Of a stretch of DNA of 64,000 nucleotides, positions 1 through 10,200 are shown in pieces. Numbering within the stretch: position 1 is the first letter of the stretch; each line of letters begins with the position of its first letter. The notes below the pieces were generated by a model. It had not been told where the DNA came from and did not search any database. It saw only the letters and a list, made by a program, of their open reading frames with translations. Origin of the DNA: Pipra filicauda (taxonomy: Eukaryota > Chordata > Aves > Passeriformes > Pipridae); NCBI RefSeq assembly GCF_003945595.2, contig NW_024104620.1:5153465-5217464 (forward strand), read 5' to 3'. A program made the translations under genes and the position numbers.

Positions 1-887
1 CTGAATATGGCTCGTCTGCAAGAGGAAAATGCAGGAGCTAGTGATGGGGGTGGAGGGCTGGTGACGAGGGAGACCATTTCCCATTGGGTCTTTCGTGGCC
101 AAAAGGTACCACAACAAATCCTGGTGGTTGTGGAAATTCCTGTGGCCAAGTCAGGGCGAGGGGACACCGAGAAGCCATTTGGAACACACTAAAATCCAGC
201 AATCCAACTTCTATTATCCAACTCCTATCCCACCTCCTCCAGCAACTGAGTTCTTCATCCTCTGGGACAACAGGCATGTACCATACACCATTTTCTTAAC
301 ATTCCCTCTCCTCTCCTTATCCTTCAAGAGCTCTGACTGGGAATAAACAGGCTTTACTGCTCATAGAATCTCCCTATCAGAGCTCGAGGACTGGAAGGAC
401 TAATTAATGGCATGAAGCTGTATCAGGAAAGGTTTAGGTTGGATATCAGGAAAAGGTTCTTCACCCAGAGGGTGGCTGGGCACTGGAACAGGCTCCTCAG
501 GCCTGGCCCCAAGATGCCAGAGCATAAGGAGCATTTGGACAACGCTCTCAGGGACAGGGTGGGATTGTTGGGGTGCCTGTGCAGGGCCAGGAGTTGGACT
601 CAATGATCCCTGTGGGTCCCTTCTAATTCAGGATATTCCATGATTCTGTGAACAACCACAGTACGAGGCTGAGCATACCCTCTTCACTCTCTGCCAGTTG
701 TTCAGTTCCAAATTATTTGCCCTGACTTCCCAACAGAAACACTTGTCCACAGGCAACACTGGATCAGACTACACCAGAGAAGCTCCCATTTTCTTTAACC
801 CAGATACAGACCACTTCTTCCCTCCTGCCCTGCATGAGACCTCCCTTCCATGCCTGAGGAAAAAAGGGAGAGATGGGATGAACCCAC
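1..887. other. CASP9 intron, no exon recognised
   Basis: This stretch lies downstream of the last CASP9 exon that can be seen. No further caspase exon, such as one with the QACGG active-site motif, was recognised on the minus strand, so the large-subunit end and the small subunit must lie outside the window. It holds a CR1 3' end at about 380-653 and otherwise unremarkable sequence. Confidence 0.7.
380..653 (+). mobile_element. CR1 LINE 3' end fragment
   Basis: The fragment has the typical CR1 end: a decayed ORF2 tail (around 412-500, with readable FRLDIRKRFFTQRV), then the untranslated region with the 'ttggactcaatgatccctg' block, ending in the octamer-like tail 'ccatgattctgtgaa'. It is 5'-truncated, as CR1 copies usually are, and sits in a CASP9 intron. 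Confidence 0.85.
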
Positions 888-3800
888 CTGACAGCCATGG
901 GAAAGGATGACCACGATGCAGCAGTCCAAGGCGCTGTGGTCCCGCCGCGCCAGCTTCTGCAGCTCCAAAACCATTTCCTATGTGGGAAACATCACAAAAA
1001 GGGTTTTTTGAACCATATTACAAATTACTGCTAGGCCCTGCTCTCATTGGGCACGGAAGGACCTGGAAGAACTCTGCCACGGGATAAGGTGAGTCCCAAG
1101 GACAGGTGGCAAAAGCCACCAGCAGAGAGCACGTATTTCTATGTATCTGCCCTTATTTAACATTGGCTGCTTTAATCACACAAATTTCTCACCTCTCTGC
1201 ACTCTTTACAACACAGCAACATAAACCAAAACACATTTCCACATGATTTATCCACTGAAATCTGCTGCTTCCGACCAGGAGTGGGGGGTGAGCAGAGAAC
1301 CACGTTTTACTTCCAGAGGCCACTGCGGACGATCAAGCTCCCCCCTCACCACCTCAAACAACAGCTGAGGGCTGTACAGACAGACAAATCACACAGCCCC
1401 AATGCTGTCCCAGCTATCCCCAAAACACAGCCTGACCTATTACCCTACAAATCACAGCCAGGATTCAACAATCAGGCAGAAGGCTGAAAACATGCCAGGT
1501 CTTCTTTCCTTCCGCAATCACAGCACGACAATAAAATAAGAGGATGCAAGTGGTTGTTTGTGTGCCCCGTGCTGTTGGCGTGGGGTTACATCCCCTAACA
1601 TGTTCCCATCGCTTCCAGGGGCTCACCTCTCATCCCTTGTGGCAGCAGGACACAGCCAACCTCACCTGAGCTTTCAGATCCCGCCGAGCCAGGACATCAA
1701 AGTGCAAGGCCTTGAAGCGCCGCTCCAGCTTCTCGCAGTCGAGGTCGGAGCCAACTCGGGTCGACAGATGCGAGTCTCTGGAGAAGGTGACGTTGTTGAG
1801 GATCAGGCAGTGCCCACAGGGATCTGCTTTCAGCTCATAAACCTGGCAGGGACACGCCACAATTGAACTCCCTCTTTTCCCATGTGCTAATCCAGTGGGA
1901 TGCAACACCAGTGAGGAATGGGAGCCCTTAAAGTGGCTTGTTTCAAGCTTTTTCATTTCTCTAAAGCTAGGGATGGGGAGGAGCATCCATTCTCCACACA
2001 CACATTCTCATCAGCAGCCGGGAACACAAAACAACCCACTAAATTGGGGAAAACCTTCGTGGGGCTGCTGCACCCAGTGGCATCTCCAACAGCAAGCTGA
2101 AGTTTCTGGGAATTTTTTTTAGGCATCATTATCAAACCTCACCAGAAGGAGGCAAGAATTTGTGTTATCACTGTGGTAATCCTAAGTAGGATCTGGCTTG
2201 GTTGACTCACTCCAAGCCGATTGGCCCCATTACAGCGGCATCAACCTCAGAGCAATTGCTCAGGTAACACAAAGTGAGAAGCAGCCCTTCCAGGGATATT
2301 TTCAGGAGCCACCCGTGAGGCACACAGCTTTTGGCCAACAGGGAACACTTTCAGCCTACCCAAATACTAACCAGGTCACGGCTCTTCTTGTCAACCGCAG
2401 AACCTACAACACACAACAGACATGGGATTTAGCTCACCACATTCCACAACAAGGCACTGCACTCTCAGACTTCACATCAATCTTTCCTGACACAATTCCC
2501 CCTTCCCACCCTGCTGGAAATGAGCCTTTGGCATGCTATCTCTCTGGAAGAGCCTGGGATGCAGCTTACCCTGGGCTGGCACAGGTGTTCGAGGTTTTTC
2601 GCTCTCTGCTTGGACTGGGATGGACAAACGCTCGGGAAGGGTCACATCTGTAATGACATGGGACAAAAATACAGGGGGTGGTCCTAACGTGTGTACAGTC
2701 TGAGCTTAAAAGCTTCCACTGCTGGAAAGTGGGACATACAGGCTGCCCAGAGAAGCTGTGGCTGCCCCATCCCTGGAAGTGTTCAGGGCCAGGTTGGATG
2801 GGGCTTGGAGCAACCTGGGCTATTGGAAGGTGTCCCTGCCCATGGAAGGGAGTGGAAGAAGATGAGCTTTAAGGTCCCTTCTCACCCAAACCACTCTGGG
2901 ATTTGATGATTCTCCCAACAGCTCTGCATGGTCACCCCTACCAGGATAATAAAAACTGGGACTTCACAGACTATTGCCCACGACAAGATGGATCCCAGTT
3001 GACACCCACCACGCTCCTGTTTGCCAAAAAAAATCCCCCGCACTCTCAGCACTGACTTTTATGCTGCTTTTCTCCTCGCAGCTCCAGCTCCACGGGCCGC
3101 AGGTCCAGCAGCTGCGGCGCCGCCGGCGGGGACTCGCACTCCTGGACCAGCATGTCCGCGAGGTCACCCTGCCCCGTGTCCCGCAGGATGGACAGGAACG
3201 CGGGGAAAGCCTGCTTCCCTCGAGTCTCCAGGTCGATGATCAGCTGCCGGGCTTGGTCTGCTCGGCTGCCGGCGCCCTGCAGAGGAGGGAAGCCCAGGAA
3301 AATACATGTTCATGCAACACCTGGGCAGCCCTTCCGACTGGTCCCAGAGAGGGGAAATGTGGGATATGCACCCAGCACGTGGACACGGGGTGAACAAGGC
3401 CAAAACCCAGCAGACACAGTCACATAGACCCGCAGTAGTCACCCGACACCCAGCCCTGACCCCCCTCCACCCACAACCATCACCACGGGGACACGCAGCC
3501 CTCCGTGGGGTCTGGAGGCAAAGGGGGGAGGGAGCACTCCCAGCCTGGCCCCAGGGGACAAACAGGCACTTCCAGGCTGTTACTGGTGGGCAGGACAGGG
3601 TAAAACACCCCCAAGCCTGCCACCTGTCCCCGAGAGGGGCAATGGGAATGCCCTGTCACCAGACTGCGACGGGGACTCAAGGAGGAACCCCCATGCCCGG
3701 CACTACCGGGGGCTGGGGACAAGAAGGGACAAACAAGGTGTGTGGGGTTCTCTGCAGGGCTCGGGGTGGGGAGGGACAAGGACCACTCAGCAGGCTTGTC

Positions 3801-4068
3801 GCCAGAGTGAGGGGACACAGGGCCTGCCATGGGGGCGAGGTGACAAAAGAGCCTGTCACCGGGGCTCAGGGCACACAGGAACCACTTCCCACGGCCACCG
3901 CGGGTGCTCAGTGACCCGGACCCGGACCCGGCCCACCTGCAGCTCCTCCAGCATGGTTCGGGTGAAGATGCCGCGCCGCTCCAGCGGGTCCCAGAGCGGC
4001 TCCACCCGCAGCGCCGCCACCAGCCGGGCCCGCCCGCGCCGCAGCGCCCGGCGATGCTGCTCCTCCAT
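888..4068 (-). CDS. CASP9: Caspase-9, partial (N-terminal 243 residues)
   Basis: Initiator caspase of the intrinsic apoptosis pathway, recruited by APAF1 through its CARD. Six exons are seen: 4068-3937 (start ATG at 4068), 3276-3057, 2647-2570, 2403-2372 (a 32-base micro-exon), 1842-1666 and 977-888. Phases agree at every junction and donors and acceptors are GT/AG. Exons 1 and 2 encode a CARD (residues 1 to about 95) closely like human CASP9, including [13 protein letters not shown]. Next come a short linker and the start of the catalytic domain with [10 protein letters not shown] and DCEKLERRF. The last exon carries the catalytic histidine in ILSHGCQ. The active-site cysteine and the small subunit lie beyond the window edge. 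The exon 2 donor (GTCAGT) is the least certain border. The gene runs head-to-head with DNAJC16, the same arrangement as in mammals. Confidence 0.93.
2740..2912 (+). mobile_element. CR1 LINE 3' end fragment in CASP9 intron 2
   Basis: A short 5'-truncated CR1 tail begins near 'gcccagagaagctgtggctg' and runs through 'ggaagtgttcagggccagg' to 'gatttgatgattct'. It lies on the plus strand, antisense to CASP9, between exons 2 and 3. Confidence 0.85.
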
Positions 4069-4199
4069 CGCTGCCGCTCCTCCATCGCCCGGAACCGCCG
4101 CCCTGCCCCGGAACCGCCTCTCGCTGCCCGGAACAGAATCCCGGGATCACACCCTGGAAGAGATCCGGGATGGTCCAGCACGTGGCACAGGATTCCGCC

Positions 4200-4250
4200 C
4201 TTTTTTTAATTTTTTTTTTCTTTTAATTATTATTATTATTTTATTTTTAG
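4200..4250. repeat. T-rich / (ATT)n simple sequence
   Basis: A T-rich tract with several ATT units marks the junction between CASP9 upstream DNA and the adjacent CR1 copy. It is low-complexity sequence. Confidence 0.85.
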
Positions 4251-5122
4251 TTTTTAATATCTCCGGGGATGGAGACTCCACGCCCTCTCCGGGCGATCCC
4301 GTCACCCGCGCTGTGAAGTTCTTCCTCGTGTTCTTCCCGTGCGTCAGTGTCGGACCGTTCCCCTTTTGTCCCATTGCTGGACCCCCCGAGCAGAGCCTGG
4401 TCCGTCCATCCCCTGCCCCCTCCCTGCAGACACTGACAGACATCGCTGAGGTCCCCTCTCAGTGTCTCTGGAGGCTGAACAGCCCCAGGTCCCTCAGTCT
4501 TTCCTGGTCACAGAGATGCTCCAGTCCCTTTATCATCTCCACAGCCTCTGCTGGACCTGCTCCAAGAGCTCCACATCCCTCCTGTCCTGAGAAGCCCAGA
4601 CCTGGACACAGCACTGCAGATGTGCCTCCTCAGGGCTGAGCAGAGAGACAGGATCCCCTCCCTGACCTGCTGCCAATGCACCTCAGGATCCCTCTGGCCT
4701 TCGTGGCTCCCAGGACACACTGCTCGCTCAGGGACAGCTTGTTGTCCACCAGGTCCTTCTCCCAGGTCACTCTCAGCCTGTGCTGGTGCTTGGGGTTATT
4801 CCTGTCCACGTACAGGACCCTCCACTTGCCCTTGTTGAGCCTCATTAGGATTCTCTCTGCCCAATTCTCCAGCCTGTCAGGTCCCACTGAAAGGCAGCAC
4901 AGCCTTCAGATGTACCAGCCACTCCCTCCAGTTCTGTATCATCACCAAACCTGCTGAGGGTACATTCCCTGTTGATAAACAAGGTGAATAAGACTGGACC
5001 CAGTACTGATCTCTGGGGAAGGCCACTGACTCCAGGCCTCCAACTGAATCCACTGATCACATCCCTCTGAACTGTGCCATTGATCCACCTCACTGCCATC
5101 CAACCCACATTCCCTAGTAGAC
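4251..5122 (-). mobile_element. CR1 LINE fragment with decayed reverse transcriptase
   Basis: On the minus strand this is a CR1 copy of about 870 bases. Readable pieces include the RT motif region (SVLGPVLFTLFIN, then a changed Tyr/Phe-x-Asp-Asp area read as FGDDTEL), then LMRLNKGKWRVL and LVDNKLSLSEQC, and near its end ESPSPEILKTK. The reading frame is broken by several shifts and stops, so it is a dead copy. It lies upstream of CASP9 exon 1. Confidence 0.9.
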
Positions 5123-5596
5123 TGCCGTGGTTTTAAGCCCAGATGGAAATTAAGAATCACTCAACATCCCCCCTCTCTCCTCACCCTGGTGAAATGGGGA
5201 GGAGAATCAACGTAAAACTTATATGTTGAGATAAGAACAGTTTAATAATTGAAAATAAAGCAAAATACAGTAACCATGGTAAATTATAATAATACTGATA
5301 ATAAAAAGGGAAAAAGAAATAATGCACAATGCAATTGCTTACCTCACCACCCGCTGACCGATGCCAGACCCCCCTTCCCGAACCCAAATCAGCCCGTTCC
5401 CAGTAACTTCCCCCCAGTTTATATACTGGGCATGATGTGCTATGGGGTGGAACATCCCTTTGGCCAGTTTGGGTCACCTGGTCCAGCTATGCTCCCTCCC
5501 ATTTTCCTTTGTGAACCTCTTCACTGGCAAAGCATGAGACAAGAAAGAAGTCCTTGATTTCGGATAAACGCGACTTAGCAAAAAACCAAAGCATCA
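5123..5596 (-). mobile_element. Avian ERV-type LTR, 5'-truncated, solo
   Basis: Read on the minus strand, this is a long terminal repeat of a common avian endogenous retrovirus group. It has a TATA box within a 'gcccagtatataaactgggg' block near 5430-5410, the 'gataagaacagttta' motif (plus strand) near 5230, and a 3' end reading 'aaaccacggca' at 5123. The other end is truncated, and no internal retroviral genes are present. It abuts CR1 sequence on both sides. Assignment to an ERVL-like group rests on recalled family similarity and should be confirmed. Confidence 0.75.
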
Positions 5597-5771
5597 CCAC
5601 AGAATATGCTGAGTGGGAAGGGACCCACAAGGACCACGGAGTCCAACCCTCAGCCCTGCACAGGCCCAGCCCCAAGAGTCACACCCTGTGCCCCAGAGGA
5701 TCATCCAAACTCTCCTGGAGCTCTGGCAGCCTTGGGGCTGTGCCCACTGCCCTGGGGAGCCTGGTCAGTAC

Positions 5772-6252
5772 TGTGATAAACAAAGTCTCGAGTTTCTATA
5801 AGTTTTTGAATAAGAGTTTATTATATGGAAAAAGCAAGCAGCCGGCTGGGTGACAGAAATGGGGACCAGTTTCCCAAATCTGCACACCCCTACTACAGGG
5901 TACATCTAGTATTTATCTTAGCTACTTCATGCATATTAGTTATATCATATACATATACATTCTACAGGTTTTTGCTAAGTATTTAATATATGGGTTTTCT
6001 TACAGCTAAAGCTAAAAGGGTTATCTCTACCATCGGTCATAATTCATGCATTTTTGGACGAACAGGCGCCTAAAGATTTAAAGTTCTACCATATTTTATT
6101 CTTAGGATAGTAGGGAGGTTTTAGGGCCTCTTGACCTTGTAAGGGTCTGTTTTATTTCTTTATGGGGGTGTAATTAAGTTTTACAACCCGTTTGTTTTAC
6201 TTTGATGTAATCACCCATTTGTTTCACGAATCACAATTATTTATTTATCAGA
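5772..6252 (-). mobile_element. Solo LTR with 5-bp target site duplication
   Basis: A 481-base AT-rich element is flanked by the direct repeat AGTAC (5767-5771 and 6253-6257). Its ends are a nine-base inverted repeat with one mismatch (TGTGATAAA at 5772; TTTATCAGA ending at 6252). On the minus strand an AATAAA poly(A) signal lies shortly before the end, which sets the orientation. No internal viral genes remain, so it is a recombination relic. The 5-bp duplication would suit an ERVL-like or class I element; the family is not recognised with certainty. Confidence 0.82.
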
Positions 6253-6262
6253 AGTACCCAAC

Positions 6263-6844
6263 GCTTCCATCAACGCTGCCTCCGTTCAATCCTAAACATC
6301 CACTGGCCAGATGATGTGACCAATACATCTGTTCTAGAACAGGCAGCAGTCACAAGTATCGAGGCCATGTTGCTGAGAACACAGCTGTGCTGGGCAGGGC
6401 ACGTCTCCAGGATGAAGGACCAACCACCCCCTCCCTAAGATCTTGCTTTATGGTGAACTTGCCACCGGCTGCTGCAAGAGAGGAGCCCCGAAGAAAAGAT
6501 ACAAGGACTCCCTGAAACAACATCTCAGCCTTGGCCATATTGATCATCATAACTGGTCTACTCTGGCCTCCAACCGGGAGGTCTGGAGACACACCATCTA
6601 TAATGCTGCGGATGCTTTTGAGAACACATGCAGCATCACCCTTGAGGAGAAAAGGCAATGCAGAAAGAATCGTGCCTTGCAGAATACACCACCTAAGGAG
6701 TCTTTCTGCTGTGCCTTTTGCAACCGGACATGTCTGTCTCGTGTTGGCCTTTTTAGCCACCAACGCGCCTGCAACAAACGTGGGCAGAGCCCTTCCCAAA
6801 TCTTCGTTCGCGAAGCCCGGCCATGAAACGAAATGAATAAATAT
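6263..6844 (+). pseudogene. 5'-truncated non-CR1 LINE: reverse transcriptase C-terminus
   Basis: This insert is flanked by CCAAC direct repeats (6258-6262 and 6845-6849) and carries the tail of a LINE ORF2. One frame from 6265 reads [14 protein letters not shown] and [11 protein letters not shown]. After a single-base frameshift near 6430-6437 it continues as LLYGELATG, GAPKKRYKDSL and WRHTIYNAADAFE. It ends in a cysteine/histidine finger (CAFCNRTCLSR, then SHQRAC) and a stop at 6824-6826. The 3' untranslated part is only about 18 bases, as in RTE-like elements. Similar C-terminal tails are common in fish and reptile LINEs. The clade is not settled; it is clearly not CR1. Confidence 0.78.
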
Positions 6845-7225
6845 CCAACCACCCTCTGGGGGAAGAACCTTCTCCTGAGATCCTAAAGCTCCCCTGACCC
6901 AACTCCAGGCCGTTCCCTGGGTGCTGTCCCCGGTCCCCACCGAGCAGAGCTCAGGGCCTGCCCCTCCCCAGGAAGGTGTAACTGCAGTGAGCTCTCCCCT
7001 CAGTCCCCTCTGCTAGAGCTGAACACATCAGTGTCCTCACACGGCTTCCCCTCGCCCCCGCTATCGCCCCTAGCGCAGCACACACCGCCGGGGCAGCCCC
7101 AGCCCGGGCCGCCCTGCCCGTGTCCCCGGAAGCTCCGGCTCTCCCCGGGCACGGCGGGCGCGCCGGAAGCGGCGGCGAGGGAAGGGCGGCCCGTCCGCTG
7201 CCTCCGCCCGCGGGGCCCGCCGGAC

Positions 7226-10200
7226 ATGGAGCCGGGACGGGCCGCCTGGATGCTCCTGCTGCCGCTGCTCCTGCTGCTGCCGGCCCTGCCCGCGGCCGCG
7301 CCGGGGGACTTCGACCCCTACCGCGTGCTGGGGGTCGGCCGCGGCTCCAGCCAGGCCGACATCAAGAAGGCCTACAAGCGGCTCGCCCGGGAATGGTACG
7401 TGCTGCCCTTCCCACCCCTCGCCCCCGCCCCGCAGCCCGGGCACGGCCCGGCGGGGATGCTGAGCGGCCTCGCCTGGTTGTGCAGCGCGGGGGAGGCGCG
7501 GCGGGAGGTCGGGAAGCAGCGCCGGGGCTCCCTCGCCATCCTGAAGCCGGGCGGGTGCCCCCGCGCCAGCGATCTGTGCTGTAAAACCCTCTCGAGGCTG
7601 GCTCTTGGGGGGGGAAAGTTCTTCCAGAATCGGGCTACAGGGGGGAAAGTTCTTCCGGAGTTTGGCTATGGAGGGAAAAGTTATCCCAGAATCAGGCTAC
7701 AGGGGGGAAAGTTCTTCCAGAGTCTGGCTATGGGGTGAAAAGTTCTCCTGGAGTCTGACTACAGAGGGGAAAGTTCTTCCAGGGTCTGGCTGTGGGCGGG
7801 AAATTCTCCCAGAGTCTGGCAACAGGGGGTAAAAATTCTCCTGGAGTCTGACTACAGGGGGTAAAAATTATCCTGGAGTCTGACTACAGGGGGGAAAGTT
7901 CTTCTAGGGTCTGGCTGTGGGGGGAAAATTCTCCCAGAGTCAGGCTTTGGGGGAAAATGTTTTCTTGGAGTCTGGCTATGGGGAAGAAAGTTCTTCTAGA
8001 GTCTGGTTACAAGGGGGAAAAGTTCTTCCAGAGTCCGGCTATGGGGATAAAAAGTTGTCCCTTACTCAACAGGGAACTTTTAATACACCGAGGTGTAAGT
8101 CTCAGCTTGATATGTCACTGTCCAAGGGCAACCCAATCCCTGTGCTGTGGGAGGGAAAGGCATCAGGTGCCCAAATGTCACACCCCTTGCATCCATGGTG
8201 TGTGATGAGGGGCAGGCTTGAGGCATCGCCTGGGGAAAGAACCTCACCCAGAGCTGTTGTCTTGCATGACACATCCCGAGGGCTGTGGCAGGAGGTGATT
8301 TAAGGAAGAACCCAGTAGATATGTGGGGCAGCAGCCAAGGGAGCCACTGCTAGGAAAGAGGCATGCTCCCTTGGCTTGGGCTTGGGCTGTTGGTGATGGA
8401 TCAGACAGAGGCACAGGTCCACAGGCACACCACACACATCCCAGTGCTGCGTTTTGGGATGGGGTTTGGATAGGGACAGCACGTGCTGGGTATAAATCTG
8501 ATCTCAGCCTCGGGGATACCACTGCACGTCGTAACTGTCCATGTTCTGCTCGCCTCCAAACAGGGGCCGACAGCTCCCTGTGCCCTCCAGGGAACCACTG
8601 ACCCCTTTTCCTCTGGTTCTGCCTTGTAGGCACCCTGACAAAAACAAGGACCCAGGAGCAGAAGACAGATTCATCCAGATTAGCAAGGCCTACGAGGTAA
8701 CAGTTGCTGCTTATAAACTCCTGCTGTTGTTAACATTAAGAGAACTTATTTTTCCTGTGCTTTTTCTGTGTGTTTCTACATGGGAAAGGTGATTGACCCT
8801 GTAGAGGTGGACACTACCCACCCAAAAAGTTTGCTCAGCTTTGTTGACACAGCCACTGGAGTCACCAGCGTGGCCTCTGCTGCAAATATTTTGCCACAGG
8901 CCTGCCCTGTCCTGGCTAAAAAGCCTCAAAGGAGGGAGGAGAGAGTATTCACTGAGCCCTGCCTGGCTGGGCAGCGTCTTGTCCGTGTCACATGCACATA
9001 AAAGCATTTTGGGGTGATGTAAGCAGCATTAATCATCACATGGCTTTGGTCACCTCAAATTATTGTCAGTAGTAGTTATTTGCACATCGCTGTGGAAATT
9101 GGCCGCCCCAGTTTGTGGCAGCTGAGCCCAAGGAAATAAAAGTAAATCCTTCTTTCCCTGCCAAAAAAAATGCAGTTTCTCTGTGGGGCTCCTGGCTTCT
9201 TGGTGAAATTTTTGTCACTTTCTGATATGCCATGAAAACCATCCGGGTTCAAAGAGACACCAGCAACAGCTGCTCCAGAAAAGAGGGAATCCCAACGTGG
9301 GATGTTTCGTCCCAAGGAGCTGTTGGTGTCAGAAGTGGGTACAACAGTCTGGATTTAGGAGCTCCTTTTCTTTGGACTTTGGCGTTTTTTTACCCCTGTT
9401 TACCACAGTGAGCCTGGAGGGATGTGATAGTTCCCTTTTCCAGACTATTTATCCCACACGTTCCTTAGGCAGCCGCAGTCATTTCCTAAGGGATTACGCT
9501 CAGGGCAGTTCCCCCTCATGCTTTTTCCATCGTCCACTTCCCAGATTCTCTCCAACGAGGAAAAGAGGGCAAACTTCGATCGCTATGGAGATGCTGGGGA
9601 AAGCCAGGGCTTCTCTCAGCACCAGCATCGCCAGTTCCATCGTTTCCACGACGGCTTCTATTTCGACGAGTCCTTCTTCCACTTCCCTTTCAATTCCGAG
9701 CGACGCGACACCTCCGACGAGAAGTATTTGCTCCACTTTTCCCACTACATCAATGAAATCGTGCCGGACAGTTTCAAGAAACCTTACCTCATCAAAATCA
9801 CCTCGGACTGGTGCTTCAGCTGCATCCACATCGAGCCCGTGTGGAAGGAAGTCGCTCAGGAATTGGAGGCGCTGGGTAAGGATGAGGCTGTGCGTGCATC
9901 CAGCGTTGGCCTTCAGCTTTTGCAGGACTCTGTTTAACCTTTAGATTTCCTCAGAGATTTGTCCTAATGCTTTCCCAAACGTTACTAACTCTGGGGTGCT
10001 GGGCAAGGGAGCAGGTGGTCAGTTTTCCACGGGGCGTTTGGGTTTGCTGGGGATCTTTCACCTGAAGCCGCTGCTCTCCTTTTCCAGGAGCGGGAATCGG
10101 CGTCGTGCACGCAGGGTACGAGCGGCGCCTCGCCCACCACCTGGGTGCCCACAGCACTCCCACCCTGCTGGGGCTCATTAACGGGAAAATAACCTTCTTC

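Larger units (their letters stand above)
5597..7045 (-). mobile_element. CR1 LINE 3' fragment split by two later insertions
   Basis: CR1 3' sequence on the minus strand occurs as 5597-5771 and resumes at about 6845-7045. Joined across the gap, the two halves read continuously through the usual CR1 words '...agcctggtcagtaccc' and 'aaccaccctctgggggaaga'. The interruption consists of a solo LTR (5772-6252) and a truncated LINE (6263-6844). The high-coordinate end reaches to within about 180 bases of the DNAJC16 start codon, so it lies in or beside that promoter. Confidence 0.85.

Noticed and set aside
4630..5108. Reverse-transcriptase-like frames as a possible host gene
   Set aside because: They are pieces of a frameshifted CR1 copy.
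4069..7225. A shared bidirectional promoter for CASP9 and DNAJC16
   Set aside because: Start codons are 3.2 kb apart with transposons between them; separate promoters are more likely here.
7031..7225. Upstream in-frame start for DNAJC16
   Set aside because: It would add 65 Pro-rich residues before the signal peptide, partly from CR1-flanking DNA.
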